A stretch of 64,000 nt of DNA from Sphingosinicella humi (lineage in GTDB: Bacteria; Pseudomonadota; Alphaproteobacteria; Sphingomonadales; Sphingomonadaceae), in assembly GCF_003129465.1 (NCBI RefSeq), contig NZ_QFFF01000001.1, forward strand, positions 558,001 through 622,000, written 5' to 3'. The position numbers and the translations under genes are program-made. Positions 29,726 through 37,946 of the stretch are shown here, one piece after another (position 1 is the stretch's first letter; each line of letters begins with the position of its first letter). A model generated the notes under the pieces. It had not been told where the DNA came from, searched no databases, and worked only from the letters and a program-made list of their open reading frames with translations.

Positions 29726-30061
29726 TCAGATCGAAAAGCTCGTTCCGCAGCCGCAGCCCGAAGCCGCGTTGGGGTTGGTGACCTGGAAGGAGGCGCCGCC
29801 CAGCGATTCGACGAAATCGACGGCGCTGCCGCGCACCAAGTCCAGGCTGACCTCGTCGACGACGAGCGTGACGCCGTCCCGGACCGCGGTCGTGTCGCCC
29901 GCCTCGACCGCATCGGCGAGGCCGAAGCGATACTGGAACCCGGCGCAACCGCCACCGTCCACTGCAAGACGAAGAATCGGGGCCTTCCCCTGCTTCTGCG
30001 CGATCGCGGCCACGCGCGCGGCGGCGGAAGGCGTAATGTCGATTTCAGCCGTTTCGATCAT
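29726..30061 (-). CDS. erpA: iron-sulfur cluster insertion protein (ErpA/IscA type)
   Basis: A 111-residue A-type carrier. The three cluster-binding cysteines are in GGGCAGFQYRFGL and the C-terminal SGCGCGTSF, with the classic Gly-Gly and Asn-Pro spacing (VTNPNAASGC). These proteins transfer Fe-S clusters to client enzymes in the cytoplasm. Subtype is inferred: the form next to xthA in many alphaproteobacteria is ErpA, while the sufA type would lie in a suf operon. The gap to xthA is 72 bp, compatible with co-transcription. Confidence 0.93.
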   Translation of the reverse strand: MIETAEIDITPSAAARVAAIAQKQGKAPILRLAVDGGGCAGFQYRFGLADAVEAGDTTAVRDGVTLVVDEVSLDLVRGSAVDFVESLGGASFQVTNPNAASGCGCGTSFSI

Positions 30062-30097
30062 GCTTCCGAGATAGGAGGCCCGCCACGAAGGGGCAAG

Positions 30098-30244
30098 CTA
30101 ACGGGTGCGGTAGCCGCAGATGATGCCGAACAGGAACGCCATGAACAGCGCCAGCCGGACATTGCCCTCGGGATCGCTCCAGCCGAGCAGTTCGGCTCCG
30201 AAGCCGAACAGCGCGATGAACATAGTGAGCGCCAAACCCATCAT
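30098..30244 (-). CDS. small membrane protein (48 residues)
   Basis: A 48-residue frame. Adjacent ATGs (30244, 30241) follow a strong GGGAGG six bases upstream. The sequence has two hydrophobic helices, MGLALTMFIALFGFGAELL and ALFMAFLFGIICGY, joined by a short polar loop, and ends in YRTR. It is 36 bp upstream of erpA on the same strand. No homologue is known to me; a role is not assigned, but the ribosome-binding site and topology support it as real. Confidence 0.6.
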   Translation of the reverse strand: MMGLALTMFIALFGFGAELLGWSDPEGNVRLALFMAFLFGIICGYRTR

Positions 30245-30382
30245 GGGCCGCCTCCCGGAGTTGCGACGAACCAAACCGCCGCTCAATGCCACAACAATGT
30301 AAACTCCGAGTGAAAAGCTTGTGCCGCGCGCGCCTTGCGGCCATAGAGCCGCCAACCCCCGCACAGCCCAGTGGAGACCCCG

Positions 30383-30619
30383 ATGAAGACCCGCGTTTAC
30401 GTCACGCTCAAGAACGGCGTTCTCGATCCGCAGGGTAAGGCGATCCATCACGCGCTCGAGGGACTCGGCTTCTCCGGCGTCAACGACGTGCGCGCCGGCA
30501 AGCTCATCGAGCTCGACCTTGAAGAGAGCGTCAGCGACGCCGACATCGAGGCCATGTGCCGCAAGCTCCTCGCCAATACGGTGATCGAGAATTTCCGCAT
30601 CGAGCGCGCTGCCGCCTGA
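30383..30619 (+). CDS. purS: phosphoribosylformylglycinamidine synthase subunit PurS
   Basis: A 78-residue subunit of the multisubunit FGAM synthase used by Gram-positive bacteria and alphaproteobacteria. PurS forms the bridge between PurL and the PurQ glutaminase in purine synthesis. [20 protein letters not shown] and the acidic turn GKLIELDL are family hallmarks. ATG 30383 follows GGAG six bases upstream; GTG 30371 is rejected. purQ starts 14 bp downstream, as usual. Confidence 0.96.
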   Translation: MKTRVYVTLKNGVLDPQGKAIHHALEGLGFSGVNDVRAGKLIELDLEESVSDADIEAMCRKLLANTVIENFRIERAAA

Positions 30620-30633
30620 AGGAACAAGCCGAC

Positions 30634-31299
30634 ATGAAAAGCGCCGTCATCGTCTTTCCCGGCTCCAACTGCGATCGCGACCTCGCCGTCGCCCTCCGCG
30701 ACGTGAGCGGCGAAGCCCCGGCCATGATCTGGCACCGGGAGACGGAACTGCCGGAGGGACTCGATCTCATCGCCATCCCGGGCGGCTTTTCCTATGGCGA
30801 CTATCTGCGCTCCGGCGCGATGGCGGCGCAGTCGCCGGTGATGCGCGCGGTGAAGGAGGCGGCCGAGCGCGGCGTCTCCGTCCTCGGCGTCTGCAACGGC
30901 TTCCAGATCCTGACCGAGACGGGGCTCCTCCCCGGCGCGCTGATGCGCAATGCCGGCATCAACTTCGTCTGCCGCAACGTGCCGCTGAAGGTCGAGAACA
31001 GCCAGTCGGCCTTCACCAGCCGCTACCAGGCGGGCGAGGCGATCACGATCCCCGTCGCCCATCATGACGGCAACTACACCGCCGACGAGGAGACGCTCGA
31101 CCGGCTGGAGGGCGAAGGCCGCGTGGTCTTCCGCTACCAGGACGAAGTGAACGGCTCTGCCCGCGACATCGCCGGCATCGTCAACGAGGCGGGCAATGTG
31201 CTCGGCATGATGCCGCACCCCGAGCGGATGATCGAACCCGCCCATGGCGGCACCGACGGCCGCCGCCTGTTCGAGGGGCTGATCGAGGCGCTGGCCTGA
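30634..31299 (+). CDS. purQ: phosphoribosylformylglycinamidine synthase subunit PurQ
   Basis: A 221-residue class I glutaminase that supplies ammonia to PurL. The catalytic Cys lies in GVCNGFQIL near residue 88 and the His-Glu in MMPHPERM near the C-terminus. [13 protein letters not shown] at the start and [12 protein letters not shown] are typical of PurQ. It follows purS closely in one operon; purL is not in the window immediately downstream. Confidence 0.97.
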   Translation: MKSAVIVFPGSNCDRDLAVALRDVSGEAPAMIWHRETELPEGLDLIAIPGGFSYGDYLRSGAMAAQSPVMRAVKEAAERGVSVLGVCNGFQILTETGLLPGALMRNAGINFVCRNVPLKVENSQSAFTSRYQAGEAITIPVAHHDGNYTADEETLDRLEGEGRVVFRYQDEVNGSARDIAGIVNEAGNVLGMMPHPERMIEPAHGGTDGRRLFEGLIEALA

Positions 31300-31346
31300 A
31301 CGGCCCCGTCCGCGTCTTTCGCCTCGGCCGTCGATAAAGCGGCGTG

Positions 31347-32156
31347 ATGCCGACCCTCATTCCCGTTGCCGATCCCGCCGATCCGCGCATCGAGGCCTAT
31401 CGCGACATACGCGAGCGCGACCTGGTGGGCCGCCAGGGCCTGTTCGTCGCCGAAGGACGGGTGGTGCTGGAAAAGCTGCTCCTGTCCCGGGCCTACCAGC
31501 CGCTGTCACTGCTGATCGCGGCGAACCGGGCCGAGGCGCTGGCGTCCTTGCTGGCGCAGGTGCCGGAGGGCGTGCCGGTCTTCACGGCCGAGCGGGCAGT
31601 GCTCGACGCCATCGCCGGTTTCCCGCTTCATCGCGGCATCCTCGCTATTGGCCGCCGGATCGACACGCCCGACGCAGACGCACTGCTCGCCCGCCTGCCG
31701 CCCCGCGCCACCCTGCTCATGCTCTCGGCCATCGCCAATCACGACAATATGGGCGGGCTGTTCCGCAACGCCGCGGCGTTCGGCACACACGCGGTGCTGC
31801 TCGACAGCGACTGCTGCGACCCGCTCTATCGCAAGGCGATCCGGGTCTCGGTCGGCGCAGCCCTGCTCGTCCCCTTCGCCCGCCTCGCGCGCGGTGAGGA
31901 CGGGCTCGCCCTGCTCGCCCGCCACGGCTTCACGGCTATCGCCCTCAGCCCCTCCGGCGAGACCGAGTTGGCCGACCTGAAGCCGACGCCCCGCACCGCG
32001 GTCTTACTCGGCGCCGAAGGCCCCGGCCTCGCTCCGGACCTTATCGCCCGCGCCACCAGCGTCCGCATCTCAATGACGCCCGGCCTCGATTCGCTCAACG
32101 TCGCGACGACCAGCGGCATCGTCCTCCATCATCTGATGAGCAAGGCGAGACATTGA
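31347..32156 (+). CDS. TrmH/SpoU-family RNA 2'-O-methyltransferase
   Basis: A 269-residue SPOUT methyltransferase. The N-terminal 95 residues resemble the substrate-binding domain (GRQGLFVAEGRVVLEKLL), and the C-terminal domain has the three SpoU motifs: SAIANHDNMGGLFRNAAAFG, VLLGAEGPGLAPDL and SLNVATTSGIVLHHLM. Members methylate ribose in tRNA or rRNA (the TrmH, RlmB group). The exact target cannot be read. GTG 31344 precedes ATG 31347 immediately. Confidence 0.9.
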   Translation: MPTLIPVADPADPRIEAYRDIRERDLVGRQGLFVAEGRVVLEKLLLSRAYQPLSLLIAANRAEALASLLAQVPEGVPVFTAERAVLDAIAGFPLHRGILAIGRRIDTPDADALLARLPPRATLLMLSAIANHDNMGGLFRNAAAFGTHAVLLDSDCCDPLYRKAIRVSVGAALLVPFARLARGEDGLALLARHGFTAIALSPSGETELADLKPTPRTAVLLGAEGPGLAPDLIARATSVRISMTPGLDSLNVATTSGIVLHHLMSKARH

Positions 32157-32261
32157 CGGACTCGGATAAAATGTCCGCGTTCGCTCCCGTGAGGACTCGA
32201 TCCGGTTGTGCCAGCTAGCAGTGACAACTACCCTTACCGAGAAAGGCTTGTAGAGGCTTAG

Positions 32262-32915
32262 ATGGCGGACCCGGTCCATCTCCATGGATACCGATACAGT
32301 GTCTACAACCGGGTCGCTCGGTTGGCTCTGCTATTGAAGAAGGTCGAGCACCAAACGATCGAGGTCAATCCGTTCGCCGAGCTCTCCGAAGCATATTTGA
32401 TGCTGCATCCATTCGGCCGGGTTCCCGTATTAACACATGGAGCGTTCAAGCTTTTCGAGACGAGCGCAATCACGCGCTATGTCGATCGGGCATTCAAAGG
32501 CCGGGCATTGCAACCCGAGACTGCAGCTGCCTTGGCCAGAATGGACCAGGTCATCGCGGCCATCGACGCCTACGCTTATTGGCCAATGGTAAGGCAGGTG
32601 GCTTCCCACGCCTTTTTCCGCCCTTATTTCGGTGAGCAGTCGAGCCGTGAGGAGGTTGATGCGGGCCTGGAGGCTTCAAAGACAGTTCTAGCGTTCCTCG
32701 ATGTCGTTGCAGGAGAGGGCGAAGTCCTGACCGGACGCGACATCACGCTTGCCGACTGCCATCTCGCTCCGATGATGGATTATTTTGTTCGAGCCGAGGA
32801 GGGAAAAGCGGCCCTTTCTCCTCATCTCGCTCTGCAGAGATGGTGGGACCGGGTGTCTGTCCTCGACATTCTGCGAGTCACCGACCCGTTTGCAACCCAA
32901 ACAGCCTCCAAGTGA
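32262..32915 (+). CDS. glutathione S-transferase family protein
   Basis: A 217-residue GST. The thioredoxin-like N-terminal domain has the SVYNRVARLALLLKK start, FGRVPVLTHGAFKLFETSAI with the glutathione-contacting Glu-Ser pair, and the helical C-terminal domain follows (YFGEQSSREEVDAGLEA; ITLADCHLAPMMDYFVR). It resembles alphaproteobacterial plant-like GSTs of unknown substrate. Its codon use is slightly less GC-rich than its neighbours. It stands alone with about 100 bp of leader. Confidence 0.9.
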   Translation: MADPVHLHGYRYSVYNRVARLALLLKKVEHQTIEVNPFAELSEAYLMLHPFGRVPVLTHGAFKLFETSAITRYVDRAFKGRALQPETAAALARMDQVIAAIDAYAYWPMVRQVASHAFFRPYFGEQSSREEVDAGLEASKTVLAFLDVVAGEGEVLTGRDITLADCHLAPMMDYFVRAEEGKAALSPHLALQRWWDRVSVLDILRVTDPFATQTASK

Positions 32916-33001
32916 AACAAGGTGGACGCCCCGCCTTCCACCCATTTCGGACGCTGGAGACAGCGCCGATCTAACGGGCACGGTTTATCAGGAGGAGCGC
33001 G

Positions 33002-33568
33002 GTGAGCCTTAAGTCCGAAAAGGAGAAGATGCTCGCCGGCGAGCTATACGTCGCCGATTGCCCCGAACTGGCGGCGGACCGGGCCCGCGTCTCCGCCTGG
33101 ATGGAGCGCTACAACGACTCGGCGTCTGCTCCGCCCGAGACGCAGCGGGCGATGCTGGAGGAAGCTCTGGGCCGCGTCGGCGTGGGCGTGACGGTTCGGC
33201 CGCCCTTCCACTGCGACTATGGCTACAATATCCTCCTGGGCGACGGCGTCTTCCTGAACTTCAACTGCGTCATCCTCGACGTCGCGCGGGTGGAGATCGG
33301 GAGCGGGAGCCAGATCGGCCCGGGCGTCCAGATCCTCACCGCGGATCATCCGCGCGATCCGAAGCAGCGCGCCCGCCTGCTCGAGTTCGGGCGGCCGGTG
33401 ACCATCGGCGCCAATGTCTGGATCGGGGGCGGCGCCATCATCCTGCCGGGCGCCACCATCGGCGATGATGCGATCGTCGGCGCCGGAAGCGTGGTGACGC
33501 GCGACGTGCCGGCGGGGGCGACGGTGGCCGGCAACCCGGCGCGCCTCCTTCGCGGCGCTAACGCCTGA
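33002..33568 (+). CDS. maltose/galactoside O-acetyltransferase family protein
   Basis: A 188-residue left-handed beta-helix acetyltransferase (Maa/NodL/LacA group) that acetylates a sugar 6-OH with acetyl-CoA. The N-terminal mac domain (MLAGELYVADCPELAADR) precedes hexapeptide repeats (FHCDYGYNILLGDGVFLNFN; IGPGVQILTADHPRDPKQR; VWIGGGAIILPGATIGDDAIVGAG) with the catalytic His in the TADHP loop. GTG 33002 with GGAGGAGCGC upstream is a convincing start. Its 3' end overlaps a convergent small gene by 11 bp. Confidence 0.93.
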   Translation: MSLKSEKEKMLAGELYVADCPELAADRARVSAWMERYNDSASAPPETQRAMLEEALGRVGVGVTVRPPFHCDYGYNILLGDGVFLNFNCVILDVARVEIGSGSQIGPGVQILTADHPRDPKQRARLLEFGRPVTIGANVWIGGGAIILPGATIGDDAIVGAGSVVTRDVPAGATVAGNPARLLRGANA

Positions 33569-33872
33569 GCACGGACGTGAAGCGGGCGAGGACGAACAGC
33601 ATCATCGGCCAGAAGAGCGTGTTCCAGACGTCCTTCCAGTTGAGGCTCCAGCGCGGCGTGCCGCCATGGCTCAGCGTGTCGATCACGTCCCACACCTCTC
33701 CCGCTACCGCGGCGAGGGCGGCGGCGGCTAGCGGGCGCCAGTCCTTGAGCGACCGGCGCAGCAGGATGGCGGCGAGCAGCATAACGCCGAGCCCCACATA
33801 GATATGGAGCGCGTCCTTGCTGAGGTTCGTCGCCTCGACGAGGAGGAGCTTGGCATCCTGGAACAGACTCAT
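33558..33872 (-). CDS. conserved hypothetical membrane protein
   Basis: A 104-residue protein with about three hydrophobic helices (ALHIYVGLGVMLLAAILL; LAAAALAAVAGEVWDVI; TLFWPMMLFVLARFT) and acidic residues between them. I do not recognise the family, though the length and topology resemble small VanZ-like proteins. It lies two bases downstream of the queuosine-precursor transporter gene on the same strand, so it is likely co-transcribed. It overlaps the convergent sugar acetyltransferase gene by 11 bp. Confidence 0.7.
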   Translation of the reverse strand: MSLFQDAKLLLVEATNLSKDALHIYVGLGVMLLAAILLRRSLKDWRPLAAAALAAVAGEVWDVIDTLSHGGTPRWSLNWKDVWNTLFWPMMLFVLARFTSVLRR

Positions 33873-33874
33873 CG

Positions 33875-34609
33875 CTACACCTCGGTCCTGAACGGGGTGA
33901 AATTCGTGCCCTTGTCGAAGACTTCAACGCCTTCGCGGCGCTTCAGCCAGCCGACGACGGCGTAGGTGACCGGCGTCAGCAGCGCCTCCCAGCCGACCTT
34001 CAGCGCGAATTGCGTCACGAGGACGATGAGGAGCGTGTCATTGTCCCACACGCCGTAGAAGGCGAGCGGATAGAAGATCAGGCTATCGATCCCCTGTCCG
34101 ACCACGGTCGAGCCGATGGTGCGGGTCCAGAGGAAGCGGCCCGCCGTCCAGATCTTCATCCTGGCCAGCACGTAGCTGTTGGCGAACTCGCCGGCCCAGA
34201 AGGCGATGATCGAGGCGAAGACGATGCGCGGCACCTGGCCGAACACCTGCTCATAGGCCGTCTGCCCCTCCCAGGTCGCGGCCGGCGGCAGCGCCACCAC
34301 CACCCAGGCCATGAAGGCCATGAAAAGCAGCGCGCCAAAGCCGGCCCAGATGCAACGCCGGGCGCGGGCATAGCCATAGACCTCGGTCAATATGTCGCCG
34401 ATCACATAGGAGACCGGGAAGAAGAGGATGCCGGCGCCGAACGGCCAGTCGCCAATCAGCGGCAGATCGACCGTCGCGACCTTGCCCGCGCCGAGCACGT
34501 TGGAGAGCAGCAGGACGGTGACGAAGGCCGCCATCACGAAATCGAAATAGCGGAAGCGCTCGCATGCCAGCGCCGCGCCATCCACCCGCCTGATATCGCC
34601 CCCGTCCAT
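33875..34609 (-). CDS. queuosine precursor transporter (YhhQ/VUT family)
   Basis: A 244-residue inner-membrane protein with six predicted helices. FFPVSYVIGDILTEVYGYARARR near residue 68 is the family signature, and the later SGEFANSYVLARMK-like stretch (here AGEFANSYVLARMKIWT) is conserved. YhhQ imports 7-cyano-7-deazaguanine for tRNA queuosine modification. ATG 34609 is chosen; TTG 34645 is in frame but would begin inside a GGGGAG stretch close to the tRNA-Arg gene. The tRNA-Arg gene is 60 bp upstream on the other strand. Confidence 0.88.
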   Translation of the reverse strand: MDGGDIRRVDGAALACERFRYFDFVMAAFVTVLLLSNVLGAGKVATVDLPLIGDWPFGAGILFFPVSYVIGDILTEVYGYARARRCIWAGFGALLFMAFMAWVVVALPPAATWEGQTAYEQVFGQVPRIVFASIIAFWAGEFANSYVLARMKIWTAGRFLWTRTIGSTVVGQGIDSLIFYPLAFYGVWDNDTLLIVLVTQFALKVGWEALLTPVTYAVVGWLKRREGVEVFDKGTNFTPFRTEV

Positions 34610-34667
34610 CACCCGCGTGACTAGCGGTGTTCCGCTCCCCTGCAAAGCACGCTAGAGCAACCGCAAC

Positions 34668-34744
34668 GCGCCCGTAGCTCAGTTGGATAGAGCACGAGCC
34701 TTCTAAGCTTGGGGTCGCAGGTTCGAATCCTGCCGGGCGCGCCA
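34668..34744 (+). tRNA. tRNA-Arg(TCT)
   Basis: A 77-base cloverleaf: acceptor GCGCCCG/CGGGCGC, D arm GCTC/GAGC, anticodon loop CTTCTAA (anticodon TCT, arginine AGA), T arm GCAGG-TTCGAAT-CCTGC, discriminator G and encoded CCA. Everything immediately downstream is accessory, so it marks the edge of an integrated region, although no repeated 3' end was found in the window. Confidence 0.97.
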
Positions 34745-34876
34745 CTTCCGTGGGATGCACCAATATAGTTGCACCGCAGACGCAGATGGTTGCTCCGGGT
34801 CATCGATGGCGAGCGTCCCGATTCAGAATCAGCGCAGTGCCCAGAGATCGACGATAATAGCGGCTAGCTGATAGAT

Positions 34877-35950
34877 CTAATATCGGCGGTGGGCGCGGAG
34901 GATGATACCCGAGGGCGCTCCAGTTGCAGTCGTGCCAACCACCACCTGGACCTTGGGCTGCTTTAGCGTGTCCACGGCTGTAGCAAGGGGAAGGTCATCC
35001 TTGATCATTGCCCAGCTTTCGCTGAGGTCGATCGACCCTAGCAGGTCAGCCACGGTCCAGCCGCCGGGCTCAACCAAGCCGCCGTCTTTGCTGGCATGGC
35101 CAGCAAGGAAGGGGAGCAAAGCGAAAGCCGTGAACGCAACTGTCGGTGAGCCGTCACTATCCACACAAACGGCTGCCTGGCACTTCCGCGTTAGCCCGGA
35201 GAACACCGTGTCGAGCGGTGTCGTTTCCTGAACCTGGAGAAAATCGGCGGATAGGCGAGAGGAGATCGGGACGAACCCTGCTGTAGATCCTCGAGGCCGT
35301 GTGCGTGTCACCGCGCTCACGGTGGAATGATGCTTGAGCCAAGCGGCCGTCTCATTGCAGCGGAGCGCTACGATCTCGACAATCTTCGAATAAATATCCG
35401 TGACGTTCAGATCCAAAACGGGCTCGTGATGGGCAACTCGGTTTCGAAATCGATTAATCGCCTTCACCATCGCCTGGATATCGTGCCGTTTCGTCCCCCG
35501 TTCTAAATTTGGGAAAACGACATTTAGATTTGTGCGCCACAGGTCATGATAGTCGGGGCGAAAGAGGTTCGACCAAAAGTCGAAAGTGAGTTCTGAGACC
35601 ACCTGGCCTCGAGAGGCCCCAGCGCCGGCACGGTCGATCGCCTTCTCCAAAGTGGCCAAGCCCGGTTCGGTCAGCAGCCCCACCCGGAGCGCCTCATCTG
35701 TGTGCCACGTGAGGCCAAAGCGGCTGACTAGGAGCGCATCGATGGCATTCCTAAGGGTGACCTCCACGACCCCCAGAGGGTAAAGGAACGCCTTCGCCAC
35801 CCGTGCATTATACAGATAGAGAGCAAGGGCGTAGGCTTCATCGCCGCCGCCCTTGGTAAGGTAGGTGCTGAAGCGAGGCTCGGAAATTGAGGATCGGATA
35901 GAGCGAATTTGGTAAGGAAAATTGGGGTAAGGAACTTGACTGTCAGCCAT
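34877..35950 (-). CDS. Abi_2-like HEPN protein fused to a CBS-like domain
   Basis: A 357-residue protein. Residues about 1-215 resemble Abi_2/AbiD abortive-infection proteins: YLTKGGGDEAYALALYLYNARVAKAF at the start and, near residue 170, RFRNRVAHHEPV, which carries the HEPN-type Arg-x4-His signature of many RNases. Residues about 235-357 have no Abi counterpart and read as two CBS-like units (QAAVCVDSDGSPTVAF and KVQVVVGTTATGAPSGIIL), a fold that usually binds adenine nucleotides. ATG 35950 (MADSQVPYPNFPY) is taken. It is the first gene after tRNA-Arg. A defence role by RNA cleavage is inference; the N-terminal family call is fairly firm. Confidence 0.65.
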   Translation of the reverse strand: MADSQVPYPNFPYQIRSIRSSISEPRFSTYLTKGGGDEAYALALYLYNARVAKAFLYPLGVVEVTLRNAIDALLVSRFGLTWHTDEALRVGLLTEPGLATLEKAIDRAGAGASRGQVVSELTFDFWSNLFRPDYHDLWRTNLNVVFPNLERGTKRHDIQAMVKAINRFRNRVAHHEPVLDLNVTDIYSKIVEIVALRCNETAAWLKHHSTVSAVTRTRPRGSTAGFVPISSRLSADFLQVQETTPLDTVFSGLTRKCQAAVCVDSDGSPTVAFTAFALLPFLAGHASKDGGLVEPGGWTVADLLGSIDLSESWAMIKDDLPLATAVDTLKQPKVQVVVGTTATGAPSGIILRAHRRY

Positions 35951-36172
35951 TAATGAGCTTAACTCCACTGCAGCAGTCGAAGCGGCCCCACTGGCTAACG
36001 CTATGCGCCCTCGACACAGGATTATGAGCACCAGGTCAGGCTAGTCCTCACCTGGTGTTTCTGTATCTAAAAGGCCTGCCGAGGCCGAGCGCAAGCCAAA
36101 CTTGAATCCCGATCAGCTAGCCCATCCTGAAGAAGGCGCTCTTTGGAGCAGGTTCAAGATTGTTTCAATCCA

Positions 36173-36436
36173 ATGTGGCTAGTGTCACCAGCTGAGTGGG
36201 AGAAACATGATCGCTATGGTAGGTTCGCCCGCATGAGAGACGAGACGCGACGAGAGCTAGAGATCATTAACACGGTCGAGCCGAGGTTCGGCTCAGCGAG
36301 GCTCGCCCGCAATTGGTATGAGTCCGAACCTTTGGCGGGATTCGCCGGCGCGACCGCCATGCAACTTGTCCGCGCTGGTCGGGCGGACGAGGTGTTGGGT
36401 TATATCGAAGCCGTGGACGCCGGCGTTCACGCCTAA
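36173..36436 (+). CDS. DUF2384-like (MbcA/ParS/Xre) antitoxin C-terminal domain protein
   Basis: An 87-residue protein (longer if TTG 36143 is used). The C-terminal half, LARNWYESEPLAGFAGATAM, then QLVRAGRADEVLGYIEAVDAG, matches the toxin-binding domain of MbcA/ParS/Xre antitoxins. No helix-turn-helix is present, and no RES or other toxin gene is adjacent: 434 bp of gene-free DNA follows. It could be a truncated remnant of a toxin-antitoxin pair. The ribosome-binding site is poor. Base composition is lower in GC than the core genome, as in the rest of the island. Confidence 0.5.
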   Translation: MWLVSPAEWEKHDRYGRFARMRDETRRELEIINTVEPRFGSARLARNWYESEPLAGFAGATAMQLVRAGRADEVLGYIEAVDAGVHA

Positions 36437-36870
36437 TAAAATACTGGGACGCCGCGATTTTGCTCAACGTGTCCGGCGGAAGATGCACGATCCACTGCGA
36501 CCTAGAGTCCCTGACCGATGGTCCGTAAAATACCTAAGCACTTCCTTCATGCTCTCCAGACGCCGGCTCGCATCAACTCCACCGCCGAAAGACCGCCCCT
36601 TTCCGTTACCGCCGTTGAAATTTACATAGCCGCCTCCACAACGAGCGTGTGTGACCAGTCCCACACCTCCTCGGTGTGAAGATCGGGTTCAATGCCGCCT
36701 CAGCGCGCATTCGCGTGCCTCGGTGCGGTCTAGAGCAGTGATCTCCTGCGGAATGGGCTTAGAGGTTGCCAAGAAGTTCATGAAACCGAGGCGGCGGCTG
36801 GTCGTTCTTGTTTCGATAACCAGAGTCGTCTATATCAAGGCTCAAAGGGCAAGGCTGAATTTATAGGTCT
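36437..36870. other. gene-free stretch with one copy of a 71-bp repeat
   Basis: No supportable gene is visible here: the open frames have no domain and end at random. The stretch contains one copy of an imperfect direct repeat (36598-36668) and moderate A+T content. The other copy is 5.0 kb away. Confidence 0.6.
36598..36668. repeat. imperfect 71-bp direct repeat, copy A
   Basis: Runs from CCTTTCCGTT to CAGTCCCACACCT and matches copy B (41629-41699) at roughly 55-60 of 71 positions, including CATAGCCGCCTC and GACCAGTCCCAC. The pair brackets the AbiEii-like and methyltransferase/ATPase genes. Confidence 0.75.
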
Positions 36871-37137
36871 ATGATGACCCATGTAGAAACAAAGGTGCTG
36901 TCGACCGTCAACGCCCCATACGGGGCGAACCTCTCAGCGTGCCAGCTTGCAGCGAAAATCGCCGATCCTAAGAGCGCGAGTTCCTTTGACGCCTCCGTCT
37001 TCTCCTTCTTTTCGGAAGTGAAGCCGGTGCTCCAGACGGCGTTCATCGAAGCGATGGGCGTAGATAAGAACAAGGCCCACTGCGTCGCAAGCCAGTTTGC
37101 GGCCAAGTCGGGATTCCCGCTCGCACTCGCGAACTGA
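36871..37137 (+). CDS. small protein paired with an AbiEii-type nucleotidyltransferase
   Basis: An 88-residue soluble protein that I do not recognise. It begins MMTHVETKVLSTVN, with an Ala/Ser/Lys-rich middle and KSGFPLALAN at the C-terminus. Its stop is four bases before the nucleotidyltransferase start, so the two are translated together. In AbiE systems the gene before AbiEii encodes the antitoxin AbiEi, but that protein is larger and has a winged helix, which is not visible here. An antitoxin role is inferred from position only. Confidence 0.55.
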   Translation: MMTHVETKVLSTVNAPYGANLSACQLAAKIADPKSASSFDASVFSFFSEVKPVLQTAFIEAMGVDKNKAHCVASQFAAKSGFPLALAN

Positions 37138-37141
37138 CGAC

Positions 37142-37813
37142 ATGTCAGTACAAAGGCCTAGTCAATGGGCCCTGCTGTTCGATCTCGCACTCGGAATCAT
37201 CGATAACGCCCGTACAGCCGTAGATCACGACTTTCTCTGGAGCTTCGGGGGCGGCACCGCCCTCATGCTCCAGATTCATCATCGTGAAAGCCACGACATT
37301 GACCTGTTTATCGACGATCCGCAGATCCTACCGTTCCTAAACCCAGCAACCCAAGATTATAAGCTTTCGCGCCAGCCCGACGACTACGACACAGACGGTG
37401 CGCAAGTCACAAAACTCATCTTCCAGGACATCGGGGAGATCGATTTCATCTGCTGCGCAGACGTGACGAATACCCCATCCAAAAAGGCGATGGTCCGGGA
37501 TAGAGAAGTCGATCTTGAAACCCCCGCAGAGATTGTCGCCAAAAAGGTGTATTATCGCGGCTCACGCCTGCAGCCGCGAGACATGTTCGATATCGCCGCC
37601 GTGGCCGAGTCCCTTGGCGCCGATCATGTGAAGCATGCACTCAAGCAGTGCGGAGCCGACCGCCTCGCAGCCGCCCAAGCGGTCGCTCGAGCGATGGATC
37701 CGATGCTCGCCCAGCGGATCATCGATCAGCTGATGTTCCGAGAACATACGCGACATCTCGTCCAAAAGGCGCAGTCGATCACCGAAGGGCTGCTGAAAGG
37801 CGCTGCCGCCTGA
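37142..37813 (+). CDS. AbiEii/AbiGii-family nucleotidyltransferase
   Basis: A 223-residue protein of the AbiEii toxin family. SFGGGTALMLQIHHRESHDI, then DLFIDD (about residues 36-62) has the Gly-Gly-Thr and Asp-x-Asp metal-binding core of the nucleotidyltransferase fold. Related toxins (AbiEii, MenT) inhibit growth, for example by adding nucleotides to tRNA. IDFICCADVTN and DLETPAEIVAKKVYYRG are typical later motifs. The fold is firm. Toxicity and the target are inferred. Confidence 0.82.
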   Translation: MSVQRPSQWALLFDLALGIIDNARTAVDHDFLWSFGGGTALMLQIHHRESHDIDLFIDDPQILPFLNPATQDYKLSRQPDDYDTDGAQVTKLIFQDIGEIDFICCADVTNTPSKKAMVRDREVDLETPAEIVAKKVYYRGSRLQPRDMFDIAAVAESLGADHVKHALKQCGADRLAAAQAVARAMDPMLAQRIIDQLMFREHTRHLVQKAQSITEGLLKGAAA

Positions 37814-37946
37814 TCTCCCGTTAAACGAAGGAAGCGAGCGCGGGAATTTCCTAGTTACCTGCGCCCGCCGGGGCACAGGGTTGCTCCTAGCCCCAGTAGC
37901 GAGCGTCAGCGACCTTCAATGAGATCTTCGATGATCGGCGCCAGCG

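Noticed and set aside
34745-34876. Attachment-site repeat of the tRNA-Arg 3' end
   Set aside because: I saw no second copy of the tRNA 3' sequence in the window and no integrase, so island boundaries are not proven.
36651-36866. 71-codon plus-strand frame in the gene-free stretch
   Set aside because: No ribosome-binding site, no domain, and it begins inside repeat copy A.
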